Origin: Pseudomonas versuta
GTDB taxonomy: Bacteria > Pseudomonadota > Gammaproteobacteria > Pseudomonadales > Pseudomonadaceae
Assembly: GCF_001294575.1 (NCBI RefSeq)
Contig: NZ_CP012676.1
Coordinates: 2,542,001-2,606,000 of the forward strand
Reading direction: 5' to 3'
Length of the DNA: 64,000 nt
In this document: piece by piece, positions 26,472-36,730 of the stretch
Layout of the letters: each line of letters begins with the position of its first letter
Position numbering within the stretch: the first letter of the stretch is position 1
Notes under the pieces: generated by a model
What the model saw: the letters and a program-made list of their open reading frames with translations, nothing else
The model's database searches: none
Told to the model about the DNA's origin: nothing
Program-made: the position numbers and the translations under genes

Positions 26472-27287
26472 ATGATTCAGGGTTCGACTGAACTGGTCGC
26501 CATCGTCGGCTCACCTATTGCTCAGGTGAAGTCGCCGGAAAACTTCAACCGCTGGTTCACCGACCATCAGCAGAACATCGCCATGCTCGCCATCGACTTG
26601 CAGCACAGTGCACTGCAAGACTTTGTAAAAGCCCTGCGCGGCTGGCAAAACATGCGCGGCTGCGTGGTGACAGTGCCTTACAAGCAAGTGCTCGCCAGTC
26701 ATATGGACAGCCTCAGCGACCGCGCAAAAGCCTTGCACTGCGTCAATGTGATCCGCCGCGAGCCTGACGGGCGCCTGGTGGGTGACATTGTTGATGGTGA
26801 AGGTTTTCTGAATGCCGCACGCGCGCAGGGTTTCAGTGCGCAGAACAAACAGGCCCTGGTGATCGGCACCGGCGGTGTAGGCAGTGCCATTGCCTATTCA
26901 CTGTGCGAGGCCGGCGTCAGTCGGCTGGCCATCAACGATCTGAGTCAAGAGCGCGTAGAGGCGCTCGGCAACCTCCTGCGCAGAGACTTTCCAGACGTTG
27001 TCATCGACCTGTGCCCGGCCTCGCTGAGTGGCTTGGACCTGGTCGTCAACGCCTCGCCGGTTGGTATGGATGCCAGCGATGACGGCCCCATGCCGCTGCC
27101 CGCTGCCCTGATGGAAACCCTCACCAGTACGACACTGGTGGCCGATGTCGTGACGTCCCCTGTCATTACACCGTTTCTCGCCTTCGCCCGGCGCATGGGT
27201 TGCCCGATCCAGACCGGTCCGCAAATGGCCCTGGCGCAACTGGGCAACCTCGGCCATTTCATGGGCGTGACCCCCCTGCAGATCTGA
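26472..27287 (+). CDS. Shikimate/quinate dehydrogenase-like protein (AroE family)
   Basis: A 271-residue protein starting MIQGSTELVAIVGSPIAQ (GGGAG nine bases before the ATG). The substrate domain has QVKSPENFN in the place of the SxSPxxHN motif, the catalytic Lys in VTVPYK (Lys71) and Asp in GDIVDGEGF (Asp108). The NAD(P) site is VIGTGGVGSAIAYSL. It starts an operon with FAD dehydrogenases, a NIPSNAP protein and an aromatic-acid transporter under an IclR regulator, so it is probably a catabolic paralogue rather than the biosynthetic aroE. It would oxidise shikimate, quinate or a related hydroaromatic acid. Confidence 0.85.
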   Translation: MIQGSTELVAIVGSPIAQVKSPENFNRWFTDHQQNIAMLAIDLQHSALQDFVKALRGWQNMRGCVVTVPYKQVLASHMDSLSDRAKALHCVNVIRREPDGRLVGDIVDGEGFLNAARAQGFSAQNKQALVIGTGGVGSAIAYSLCEAGVSRLAINDLSQERVEALGNLLRRDFPDVVIDLCPASLSGLDLVVNASPVGMDASDDGPMPLPAALMETLTSTTLVADVVTSPVITPFLAFARRMGCPIQTGPQMALAQLGNLGHFMGVTPLQI

Positions 27288-27317
27288 CCCGCCGGTGCTC
27301 TTGAAAGGTGATGAACC

Positions 27318-29098
27318 ATGACTAAAACGACTCCCCAGCCGACGCAAATTCCTGCCCTGAGTTATGACGTGATTGTCCTGGGCAGCGGCGCTGCAGGGCT
27401 CGCCGCCGCAGTGACGGCCAGTAGCCGGGGCCTCAAAGTGTTGCTGGTGGAAAAGGCCGCGGCCTTTGGTGGTACATCGGCAATTTCCGGCGGCGCGGTG
27501 TGGCTGCACGATACCGATCAGGCCCGGGCAGCCGGCCACCATCTGCCGCAGCAGAACAGATGCGCAATTACCTCAAACAGGTGATCGGCAAGGGCTATAA
27601 ACCCGAACTGGTCGAGGCTTTTATCGAACAGGGCCGTGAAGCCCTGCGCTATCTGCAAACCCACAGCGAACTGAAATACAGCCTGCGCCCCCTGTCCCCG
27701 GACTATTACCCTGACCTGCCCGGCGGTACGCAGACTGGCCGTGCACTGGAAATCGACGAGTACGACGGGCGCCGGCTGGGCGAGCATTTCAAAGACCTGC
27801 AACGCCCACCGGACGGCATGCTGTTGTTCGGCGGCATGATGGTCAATCGCGTTGATATACAGCACTTCCTCAGTTGCAAACGCTCGGCGAAATCGCTCTG
27901 GCACTGCCTCAAACTGATGGGGCGTTATGCCATCGACCGCATCAGTCATCCGCGTGGTACCCGCCTCACGGTCGGAAATGCATTGATCGCCCGCCTGGCC
28001 ACCACGGCCCTGGCCAATGGTGTCGACCTGTGGCTGCAAGCCTCTACAGAATCTTTGATAGTCGAGAACTCAAGGGTTACAGGTGCCCGGATCAGCTGGC
28101 GCGGGCAGACCCGTTCGGTACTCGCTCAGGGCGGCGTCGTGCTGGCCACCGGCGGGTGCGCCGCAAGCCCCGGGGCAGCCGAACTGCGACCGGTTACCGG
28201 TGCGCCACACTGGAGCATGTCGCCTGCCACCAATACCGGCGATGGGCACCAGCTGGCAGCTTCGGTCCAGGCGGCAATGGGCGAACACCTGAAGGCCAAC
28301 TTCTTCTGGGCCCCGGTCTCGGTGTTGCATAAGGCTGATGGCAGTGTGGAGCGCTTCCCGCATCTTGTGACCGACCGTGCCAAACCCGGCGTGATCGCAG
28401 TCAATGGCGCGGGCCGGCGTTTCGTCAATGAGTCCGACTCCTATCACCGCTTCGTCGAAAGCATGTTCGCCAACGATGGCGCCAATGCGCCTTGCTGGCT
28501 GATTTGCGATGCCGACGCGCTCAACACTTATGGCCTGGGCCTGGCGCGGCCACGTCCGGTGGACAACAGCGCGCTGATCGATGCCGGCTACCTGTTGCGT
28601 GCCGACAGCCTGGCGGAACTGGCGCGTCTGGCCGGGGTTTGATGCTAACAACCTGCAGCAGACCCTGACGCAGTTCAACGCCGACGCCGAACAGGGCATG
28701 GACCACCAGTTCGGCAAAGGCAGCACGGCCTACAACCGCTATATGGGCGACCCCCTGCACACCCCCAATCCATGCATCAGGCCGCTGCGCAAACGCCCTT
28801 TTACGCCATCCAGTTGTTTACCGGTGACCTCGGTTCTGCCCGCGGGCTGATCACCAATGCCCGGGCCAACGTACTGAACCGACTGGGTGTGCCGGTCCCG
28901 GGCCTGTATGCCGCGGGCAATGAAATGAATTCGATCATGGACGGCACCTACCCCGGCCCCGGCATCACGCTGGGCCCCGGCCTCACTTTCGGCTATCTCG
29001 CGGCGAGCGATATCGCCCGCCAGTTGCAAGAGCCCCTTTCACACCTGTCCCGCTCTGGAGAAAACCATGTATTACGAACTGCGCACTTACACCATTAA
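27318..29098 (+). pseudogene. FAD-binding dehydrogenase (fumarate reductase/3-ketosteroid dehydrogenase-like), three frameshifts
   Basis: The coding sense continues across three frames. The FAD dinucleotide site is [28 protein letters not shown] and SAISGGAVWLHD follows; both are shown in outline. The frame changes near 27545 (one base lost), at the G4 run 28634-28637 (one base gained; in-frame text resumes FDANNLQQTLTQFN) and at the T4 run 28799-28802 (one base lost; resumes FYAIQLFTGDLG). It ends GNEMNSIMDGTYPGPG and ITLGPGLTFGYLAASDIA, the usual C-terminal FAD contact. Repaired, it would be a full-length protein of about 580 residues. Either a recent pseudogene or sequence error. Its end overlaps the NIPSNAP gene by 32 bp. 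Confidence 0.8.
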
Positions 29099-29387
29099 AC
29101 CCACCAAACTCGGTGACTGGCTGGCCCTGTATAAAAGCGCTGCGCTGGCCGTGCAGCAAGAGTATCTGGGCAATCTGGTCGGCTTCTTCACCACCGAATT
29201 TGGCGAGGCCAATCAAGTGGTGCATATCTGGGGCTATGCCAGCCTCGACGATCGTATTGCCCGCCGTAGCGCAATGGCGGCCGACCCCCGCTGGCAGGCC
29301 TTCGCCAGCCAGAACAAAGAACTGGACGCCGTGGTAACCCTGGAGTCCCGACTGCTGCGCCCGACCGACTTTTCACCCTTGAACTGA
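29067..29387 (+). CDS. NIPSNAP-family protein
   Basis: A 106-residue single-domain NIPSNAP protein: MYYELRTYTIKPTKLGDWLALY at the start is the hallmark, and VVHIWGYASLDDRIARR and WQAFASQNKELD complete the ferredoxin-like dimeric alpha+beta fold. GGAG stands six to nine bases before the ATG. Bacterial members often sit in catabolic operons for aromatic or terpenoid acids and have no firmly established reaction. It lies between the first FAD dehydrogenase gene and the AAHS transporter gene in the same operon. A second, two-domain NIPSNAP gene is found at 46882-47505. Confidence 0.88.
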   Translation: MYYELRTYTIKPTKLGDWLALYKSAALAVQQEYLGNLVGFFTTEFGEANQVVHIWGYASLDDRIARRSAMAADPRWQAFASQNKELDAVVTLESRLLRPTDFSPLN

Positions 29388-29462
29388 TTGATCACACCCT
29401 TGAGCCGCTGGCACCTGCGAGCGGCTGAACCCTCGCTAATAAGAACAATAATGGAGGCCGCC

Positions 29463-30821
29463 ATGAGCGCCCTGCCGTCGGTCAATGTCGACCATTTGAT
29501 CAACACCCGCCCCATGACTCCCATGCAGTGGCGAATAGTGCTGCTGTGTTTTCTGGTCATCGCCCTGGATGGTTTCGATGCCGCAATCATGGGTTTCATT
29601 GCCCCTGAATTGGCCCGCGACTGGGCCGTCAGCAAGCTGAGCCTGGGCCCGGTCATGAGTGCGGGGCTGATCGGCGTGGCCATCGGTGCCCTGATTGCCG
29701 GGCCCCTGGCGGACCGTGTGGGACGCAAGCCGGTGCTGATTTGCGCCGTAGCATTCTTCGGCGCACTGACCCTGGCCTCGGCTTTCGCCCCCGACCTGGA
29801 CTGGATGGTGGCCCTGCGGCTGCTGGCGGGCCTTGGCCTGGGGGCGGCCATGCCCAATGCCGGGACCATGGTCAGTGAGTACACACCGCTGCAGCGCCGA
29901 TCGATGCTGATTACCGTCGTGCTCAGCGGCTTCACTTTTGGCGCCGCAGCGGGCGGGTTTACTTCGGCTTACATGATTCCCGTTTTCGGCTGGAAAAGCA
30001 TCTTGCTGGTGGGCGGCCTGCTGCCCTTACTGGCATTACCCCTGTTAATCAGCGCCATGCCTGAATCCTTGCGCTGGCTGGTCGCCCGACGACCTGCCCG
30101 GCACCACGCTCGCAGTGCCCGGATCATCCAACAACTGGCACCGGATCTGGCTAACGGCCAAGCATGCCTGAGCGTTGACGAGGCCCCTGCTACTGTCTCC
30201 AGCCCGATCGGGCAGATTCTCTCCAGGGGCTTTTTTACCGGCACCTTACTGCTGTGGCTGACCTATTTCATGGGGTTGTTCCTGGTCTACCTGCTGGGCA
30301 GCTGGTTACCGACGCTGATCAAGGACAATGGCATGAGCGTCAGCGACGCTGCGCTGATCACGGCTCTGTTCCAGTTTGGCGGGACTGTCGGTTCGCTGTT
30401 ACTGGGCTGGTTGATTGATCGCAGTAACCCGCACCGCACACTCGCTGTGGTTTACCTGCTGGGCGGCCTGGCGATTTACCTGATCGGCACCGCCAGCCAC
30501 GGCTTCGCCCTGTTCGCCCTGCTGGCGGCGGCAGCCGGGTTCTGTATGAACGGCGCAAACGCCTGCATGTATGCACTGGCGGCCAATTTCTATCCCACCC
30601 AGGCGCGCGCAACCGGGGTCAGCTGGATGCGCGGCATCGGCGGGCTGGGTTCAATCGCCAGCGGGTTCGCCGGAGCCCACATGCTCGGGGCAGGCTGGAC
30701 ATTCGCAACCGTCTTTACCGCCCTGGCAGTCCCGGCCCTGATCGCAGGCATCGCGGTGTTCCTCAAGGGCAATGTCATGCCACCGTCCGGTCTGGCCCAA
30801 CCTCACTCCTTGTTGCGGTAA
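29463..30821 (+). CDS. MFS aromatic acid:H+ symporter (AAHS family)
   Basis: A 452-residue, 12-helix transporter starting MSALPSVNVDHLI; this ATG has GGAGG six bases upstream, unlike a 25-residue longer reading. FLVIALDGFDAAIMGFIAPEL contains the D-G-F-D motif of PcaK/BenK in helix 1. GPLADRVGRKPVLICAV and MPNAGTMVSEYTPLQRRSM are the loop motifs typical of AAHS carriers. It probably imports a carboxylated aromatic or hydroaromatic acid for the enzymes around it. The next gene starts 6 bp later. Confidence 0.92.
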   Translation: MSALPSVNVDHLINTRPMTPMQWRIVLLCFLVIALDGFDAAIMGFIAPELARDWAVSKLSLGPVMSAGLIGVAIGALIAGPLADRVGRKPVLICAVAFFGALTLASAFAPDLDWMVALRLLAGLGLGAAMPNAGTMVSEYTPLQRRSMLITVVLSGFTFGAAAGGFTSAYMIPVFGWKSILLVGGLLPLLALPLLISAMPESLRWLVARRPARHHARSARIIQQLAPDLANGQACLSVDEAPATVSSPIGQILSRGFFTGTLLLWLTYFMGLFLVYLLGSWLPTLIKDNGMSVSDAALITALFQFGGTVGSLLLGWLIDRSNPHRTLAVVYLLGGLAIYLIGTASHGFALFALLAAAAGFCMNGANACMYALAANFYPTQARATGVSWMRGIGGLGSIASGFAGAHMLGAGWTFATVFTALAVPALIAGIAVFLKGNVMPPSGLAQPHSLLR

Positions 30822-30826
30822 CCCTT

Positions 30827-32537
30827 ATGCAAAATAACCAGCCAATGTTCTGTGATGTCCTGGTCGTAGGTTCCGGCGCTTCGGGCCTGGCAGCTGCGGT
30901 CACCGCCGCCGAACTCGGACTCGACGTTATTCGTCGTGGAAAAAGAACCGGTATTTGGGGGGACCAGCGCGTGGTCGGGCGGCTGGTTGTGGATTCCTCG
31001 CAACCCGCTGGCCGTGGCAGACGGGATAGTTGAAGAGCTTGAGCCAGTCCAGGACCTATTTGCGCAATGAGCTGCATTGCGAGGTGCTCGACTCTCGCAT
31101 GGAGATGTTCCTTGAACAGGGCCCGCAAATGGTCGAATTCTTCCAGCGCCATACCGACGTGCAGTTTTTTCTCCGGCAGCCAAATGCCTGATTTTCATGC
31201 CAGCGAAGGGTTCTCCAAAGGCGGTCGCTCGGTCTGCGCACAACCGTTCGATGGTCGGCGACTGGGCCCCTGGATTAAAAAAACTGCGGCGCCCGCTGGA
31301 TATCATCAGCCTGGCAGGAATGGGCATTGCAGGCGGTGCCGATCTCAATCATCTGCTCAATGCCCGGCGTTCCCCGGCCTCAGCCCTGTATACCGCCAGG
31401 CGCTTGCTGCGCCATGCCCGCGACCTGATCCGCCATGGGCGGGGCATGCACTTGGTAAATGGCAATGCACTGGTGGCGCGACTGCTCAAGAGCGCGGTGG
31501 ATCGCAAGGTCCGGCTGCTGACCGAGACGCCGGTGCGCGGGCTGCTTCGCGAGGGTGAACGGGTAGTCGGAGCACGGGTGGAGCGGTCCGGAAAATTGCT
31601 TGAAATCCGTGCACGACGTGGCGTGGTACTGGCCTGCGGCGGATTCCCCCATGATCAACAGCGGATCGCCCGCCTCTTTCCCCATGCGCCTGATGGCACC
31701 GAGCATTTAAGCGCGGCCCCCAAAGGCAATACCGGCGATGGCCTGCGCCTGGGCGAAAGTGTCGGCGCGGGCATTGCACAGGACATGCCCCATGCCGCCG
31801 CGTGGGCCCCGGTGTCTCGGGTACCGCGCGCCGATGGCGGATTCAGTGGTTTTCCCCATTTGATGGAGCGCGCAAAACCCGGGTTCATTGCCGTGCGTCA
31901 GGATGGCCGGCGCTTCGTTAACGAGGCCGATTCCTACCACGACTATATGTGCGCCGTGTTCAAGGGCACCGGAGCTGAACAAACGACAACCTCGTGGCTT
32001 ATTTGCGATCACCGCGCGCAGCGACGTTATGGGCTGGGCTGGTCCAAACCCTTTCCGTTCCCCACGGCGCCGTATGTTCGCCAGGGCTATCTGTTCAAGG
32101 ACGCAACCCTGGCAGGTCTGGCGCAGCAATGCGCGATTGATGAGACACAGCTGCAAGCCACTGTCAGCACATTCAATGAGTACGCAGAGAAAGGCTGCGA
32201 TCCGTTTTTTCAGCGGGGAGAGTCGCTGTACAACCGGGCTCAGGGAGAGTCGCGGCATACTCCCAATCCATCGCTCGGCAGCTTGCGCCAAGGGCCTTTC
32301 TACGCGGTGAAGCTGGTGCCCGGCAGCCTCGGAACTTTCGCCGGGCTGAACACCGATGCTTGTGCCCGGGTGCTGGATAAACATGGGCGGCCCATGCCGG
32401 GTTTATTCGCCGTGGGCAATGACATGAACAGCATCATGAAGGGGTATTACCCCAGCGGAGGTATCACCCTCGGGCCCGGCATGACGTTTGGCTATATCGC
32501 AGGAAAAACACTCGCCAATCAGTCAGAAGAGGGTTAA
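30827..32537 (+). pseudogene. Second FAD-binding dehydrogenase, four +1 frameshifts
   Basis: A paralogue of the gene at 27318. The start [20 protein letters not shown] and the FAD site are intact. Then extra bases appear near 30931, near 31055 (GACCTAT), in the T6 run 31165-31170 and in the A7 run 31277-31283. Each is a single insertion, and the frame returns after the fourth. Removing them restores [60 protein letters not shown] and KKLRRPLDIISLAGMG in order. The intact remainder ends MNSIMKGYYPSGG and ITLGPGMTFGYIAGKTLA. The protein would have about 570 residues. True pseudogene or sequence error cannot be told from the window. Confidence 0.8.
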
Positions 32538-32726
32538 GCAAGCCGCCAAGGGTTCAAGCACAAGGCAATAGAGTGGTGAACGGCGCTGAAAGTGTCGCTT
32601 TAAACCCGGCACTAAGACTCGCCAGTTACCGTAGTTATAGCGAATTGGTAGAGCCGATAAATTGCCACTCCAAGCACTCTGAACTAGAGATTAAACATCT
32701 CTTAACAAAAAAAAACGAGAAGCCTT

Positions 32727-35396
32727 ATGCGCACGGAACGAATCTTGCCAAAGCCACGTGTTCTCGGCATAGGGGTTCTTTCCTTGCTGAGTCTTGCTTT
32801 GCAACAGGCTCAGGCTGGTTGCGTACTCACTCCCGGACCCGGCGTTGACAACTATGTCTGCGACAGCGGCAGCAGCCCCACCGGCCTCACCGACCTGGTG
32901 GGCAATGTCACCCTGACCCTGCCCGCCGGCGGCACCGGCACCATCAACGGCAACGTCCTGACCGGCCCCGGCGCCGACGTGGTCGATATGAATTCCGGGC
33001 GCATTGTGGGTACCCTGACCCAGGGCGATGGCGCCGATCGTTTCAGCATCAGTGCCGGTACGGTCACCGGAGCCGTTTCCCAAGGCAACGGCATCGATGA
33101 CTTTGTGATGAGCGGCGGGCAGATACAGTCCCTGGCCCAGGGTGACGGCCGGGACACCTTTCTGATGACCGGCGGCACCATAGTCGGTGCGTTTGAGGAC
33201 GGCGATGTCGCGAAGCAGACCGCTGGCACCATCGGCCGGGTCGACATGAAACTGGACAAGAACATCTATGACATGTCCGGCGGGGCGATCCTCGGCAACC
33301 TGGTGACCGGCTTTGATCGCGATACCATCATTGTTTCCGGCGGTACCATCGGCGGCAATATCAGCACCAGCGGCGGCGACGACAGCATCACCGTCAGCGG
33401 CGGCGTGATCAACGGGGAAATCCGCGCCAGCACCGGTAACGACACCTTTAACTGGATCAATGGCGGCCAGATCAAATCTGCCGTGCTGATGGGCGACGGT
33501 AACGACACCGCACTGCTCAGCGGCCTGAACCAAACCCTGCTCAACTCCACGCCCTCCTTTGACGGCGGGCTGGGCAATGATCAACTGACCTTCGACCACT
33601 CCACCGCCGGTAACCCCGGCCGTTACATCGGCTGGGAAACAGTCAATCTCAACGACAACTCGCACTTCGACCTGGACGGGGATTTTTTCCTCGGTGACAG
33701 CGCCAGCAACAGCGGGACGTTTTCCATCGACAACAGCAGCGTGCTTGCCGTCACCCAGGGCAGCATCCGCCCCTACACCGCCGGCCAGCTGGCCACCCTG
33801 AACAACGCCGGGATCATCGACATGACCACGGGCAGCAACAGCGCCACCGACACGCTGACGGTGCATGGCAACTATGTCGGCAACAATGGGCAACTGTGGC
33901 TGCAAACGGTGCTCGGGGATGACACCTCGGCCACCGACAAACTGGTGGTGTCTGACGGCACCATCAGCGGCAATACCCAATTGGCCGTGAGCAACCTCGG
34001 TGGCCTTGGCGGCCTCACCCAAAGCAACGGGATCGAAGTGGTGCAGGCCCTCAACGGTGCCACCAGCAGCACCGACGCCTTTGCCCTCAAAGGCTCGCTG
34101 TCTGCGGGGGCCTATCAGTACTACCTGTTCAAGGGCGGCGTCACCGCCGGATCGGAAAACAACTGGTACCTGCGCTCCTCCGTGGTGGCCGTAGAGCCGC
34201 CGGTGGTAGCGCCTGTACCGCCCGTGCCACCGGTGGTGGTACCGATCCCGCCGACCCCCACCGTGCCACCGCCGTCCACGCCTGACGAGCCTGTGGTCGA
34301 ACCGCCGACGCCGCAGCCCGTGGCCCCGGTTACGCCCCCTGCGCCACTGCCGACCCAGGTGCCCGCAGAAATTTCACCGGCACCGGCCGCCACCACCCCG
34401 CCGCTGCCAACGGCAGTCGCCGGGGCCGATCCGATCCCGTTGTATCGCCTCGAAGTACCGGTGTATTCGGTCGTGGTGCCGGCTGCGCAATTGCTGACCC
34501 TGCAAGCCCTGGGCACCTTCCATGACCGCCAGGGCGAACAGAGCCTGCTGGGCGAAACCGGTGCGGTTGCGGCCGGCTGGGGCCGGGTGTACGGCAGTGA
34601 CTTCAACAAGAGCTGGAGCGGCACGGTATCGCCGAGTTTCGACGGCTCGATCAAGGGCTATCAGGTCGGTCACGACCTTTACGCCTGGCAAACCAATGGC
34701 GGGCAGATTCAGCGCCTGGGCCTGTTCGTCGGCCAGAGCCGCTTGCAGGGTGACGTCAAAGGCTTTGCCGAAGGCTTCCAGGGCCGCCGCTCGGGCCAGG
34801 TCAGTCTCGATGGCGACAACTACGGTGCCTACTGGACCCTGACCGACCCTAAAGATGGCTGGTACGTGGATCTGGTAGCCATGGGCACCCGCCTGGACGG
34901 TGACAACAAATCCGACCGCGGAGTGAAGATGAACAACAGGGGCAATGCCCTGGCGTTGTCCGCCGAAGCCGGCTACCCAATAGCCATCTCCGAACACTGG
35001 GTGGTGGAACCGCAGGTTCAGGTGATCAACCAGCAGATCGACATGGACAGCCAGAACGATGGCATTTCCAAAGTTTCATATGACTCCCAGGACTACTGGA
35101 CCGGCCGCCTGGGCGCACGTCTCAAGGGCCGCTATCTGGTGCAAAACACACCCGTTGAACCCTACCTGCGCGCCAACGCCTGGCACACCTTCGGCGGCAG
35201 CGACACGGTTACCTACGATGACGTTGACCGGATCAAGAGCGACCACAAATCCTCCTCCGCCGACCTGGGGGTCGGGGTGGTGGCGCGATTGTCTTCGACG
35301 GTGAGTGTGTATCTTGCGGCGGATTACAACACCAACCTGGACACCAATACCCTGGAGGGTGTCAGTGCTAACGCGGGGGTTCGTCTGAGCTGGTAG
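32727..35396 (+). CDS. Autotransporter with repetitive passenger and C-terminal beta-barrel
   Basis: An 889-residue type V secreted protein. The signal peptide ends at QQAQA/GC (about residue 30). The passenger (about 30-470) is built of repeated strands such as MNSGRIVGTLTQGDGADRFS, MSGGQIQSLAQGDGRDTF, MTGGTIVGAFEDGD and VSGGTIGGNISTSGGDDSI, fitting a beta-helix. A Pro/Val-rich linker spans about 488-565. The barrel (about 600-889) opens QGEQSLLGETGAVAAGWGRVYG and ends GVRLSW, with the terminal aromatic residue needed for BAM recognition. It is intact although genes on both sides carry frameshifts. Probably a surface adhesin or cell-contact protein. A 189-bp AT-rich leader precedes it. Confidence 0.92.
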   Translation: MRTERILPKPRVLGIGVLSLLSLALQQAQAGCVLTPGPGVDNYVCDSGSSPTGLTDLVGNVTLTLPAGGTGTINGNVLTGPGADVVDMNSGRIVGTLTQGDGADRFSISAGTVTGAVSQGNGIDDFVMSGGQIQSLAQGDGRDTFLMTGGTIVGAFEDGDVAKQTAGTIGRVDMKLDKNIYDMSGGAILGNLVTGFDRDTIIVSGGTIGGNISTSGGDDSITVSGGVINGEIRASTGNDTFNWINGGQIKSAVLMGDGNDTALLSGLNQTLLNSTPSFDGGLGNDQLTFDHSTAGNPGRYIGWETVNLNDNSHFDLDGDFFLGDSASNSGTFSIDNSSVLAVTQGSIRPYTAGQLATLNNAGIIDMTTGSNSATDTLTVHGNYVGNNGQLWLQTVLGDDTSATDKLVVSDGTISGNTQLAVSNLGGLGGLTQSNGIEVVQALNGATSSTDAFALKGSLSAGAYQYYLFKGGVTAGSENNWYLRSSVVAVEPPVVAPVPPVPPVVVPIPPTPTVPPPSTPDEPVVEPPTPQPVAPVTPPAPLPTQVPAEISPAPAATTPPLPTAVAGADPIPLYRLEVPVYSVVVPAAQLLTLQALGTFHDRQGEQSLLGETGAVAAGWGRVYGSDFNKSWSGTVSPSFDGSIKGYQVGHDLYAWQTNGGQIQRLGLFVGQSRLQGDVKGFAEGFQGRRSGQVSLDGDNYGAYWTLTDPKDGWYVDLVAMGTRLDGDNKSDRGVKMNNRGNALALSAEAGYPIAISEHWVVEPQVQVINQQIDMDSQNDGISKVSYDSQDYWTGRLGARLKGRYLVQNTPVEPYLRANAWHTFGGSDTVTYDDVDRIKSDHKSSSADLGVGVVARLSSTVSVYLAADYNTNLDTNTLEGVSANAGVRLSW

Positions 35397-35406
35397 AGGG
35401 TCAACA

Positions 35407-35434
35407 ACCTCTTGATGCAGGTGCATCAAGAGGT
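35407..35434. terminator. Strong bidirectional hairpin terminator
   Basis: ACCTCTTGATGC and GCATCAAGAGGT form a perfect 12-bp stem with a 4-base loop, 11 bp after the autotransporter stop and 45 bp past the end of the convergent porin gene. T-rich sequence after it is weak on both strands. Confidence 0.7.
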
Positions 35435-35478
35435 CTTGCTCCAGTGAAATACCTTGAGACCCACCGCGAATGCATGAG

Positions 35479-36631
35479 CTAAAAATAGTATTTGGCCACC
35501 AGTTCATATTCATCTTCGCCGTTGCTGGCACCCTGCTTGTCCTTTGCCATATCGAACTTCCTCTCCAGGCCAATGGCCAGATGGTCATGCAAGGTGATCA
35601 AGGCAACACCGGCAACCGAATAGCCGCTGCGCCCCGAACTGTTCTTGTCCGAAAACAGGTTGATACCGCCATAGACCTTGAAGAATCCCAGTTCGCCGAT
35701 TTCCGGAAACGAATAGCTGCTGTAGGACTCCACCGCCCTCGCCTGGCGATAGCCGCTGGCACTGGCGGTCGAAGCATTTAGGTTGCGATACTCGCCATAG
35801 ACCAGCGCGTGATACCAGGGCCCATTGGTGTAGGTCAGCCCTGACAACCAGCCTTCGACATTCGGGTGCCGTGTGTTGAGTTGGCCCTGATCGTCCAGCG
35901 AACGTTCACTCATTTCGGTATAGCCATACGCCAGGCGCAGTGACCAATGCTGCGACGGCCGCCAGATCGTGCCGAACTGGTACAGAGCATTGCGCGAACT
36001 GTCGACAAAAGTGCCCGAACCCACACTGCCGGGGTTGACTGAGTTATGTACCGGGCCCGTCCCCGAGCCATACATCAGCCCGTACTCGAAATCATTGACC
36101 CTGACCCTGTAGTAAAGCGTTCTATTGGGTCTGGAAAACCCCAACAACTGGTTACCGCCATAACCGTTGAACGTGCCCTGGCCTTTGGTCCCGTAGCCCA
36201 GGTACCAGTCCGTTATCGAGCCGACCATGTCGAACGTAAGGGACTTCTGTTGTCCCAGACTCAGTTGCCCCCAGCGCACGTTACGCACAAATACATACTG
36301 AAAGCGCTTGGTCTGGGCAGCGCTGCCGTCATAGTAGAACGGGTCGTACGGCCCATTCCTGGCGCATGCCTACAGCCCACTGAGGATTGAGCTGGTGGGT
36401 GTAGATCATGTTGATACGGTGGCCAATGCTGCCGGTGTGACGACCTTGAATGTAAACCTTGTCATTGGAGGCAAAGATGCCCTGCGCGTGAAGCTCCAGG
36501 CGATCGCTGTCGGTGCTGATCAGGTCAATGGCGGTCGCTGGCTGAATACCGTAAAACGCCAGAACACATCCCAGGATAAAACCATAATGCACACAAAAGC
36601 CTTGTCCAATACTGCGAACAGAAAAGACCAT
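35479..36631 (-). pseudogene. Outer-membrane porin-like protein, one frameshift
   Basis: The start MVFSVRSIGQGFCVHYGFILG gives a signal peptide (ATAIDL at its end) and beta-strand text HAQGIFASNDKVYIQGRHTG to MRQ. At about 36357 one extra base changes the frame, after which NGPYDPFYYDGSAAQ continues to the C-terminus. Alternating-residue strands and the terminal ELVAKYYF (final Phe) indicate a Gram-negative porin or related barrel of about 370 residues. GGGAG lies nine bases before the start. It is the last gene of the M20D-MHS-GH3-porin operon and would let the substrate through the outer membrane. Broken as read; one base change restores it. Confidence 0.72.
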
Positions 36632-36730
36632 GGATTAGAGCTCCCGCTGCGCCACCAGGCACTGGCGCAGACGTTCAAGAGAAGTAAGAAGATAAAGCCC
36701 GGATATTTTTATTTTTATTGGGTGTAACTA

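Noticed and set aside
28581..28850. Separate short gene in the third segment of the first FAD dehydrogenase
   Set aside because: Its text continues the upstream FAD protein without a gap in sense (FDANNLQQTLTQFN) and is explained by single-base shifts, not by a new gene.
31165..31283. Programmed ribosomal frameshifting at the T6 and A7 runs of the second FAD gene
   Set aside because: Four shifts in the same direction within 360 bp, two of them outside slippery runs, cannot be explained by a single programmed site. Error or decay is simpler.
32691..34022. A 443-codon minus-strand frame opposite the autotransporter passenger
   Set aside because: It mirrors the Gly/Asp/Thr repeats as Val/Ala/Gly repeats and has no signal peptide or domain. 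It is a shadow of the repetitive real gene.
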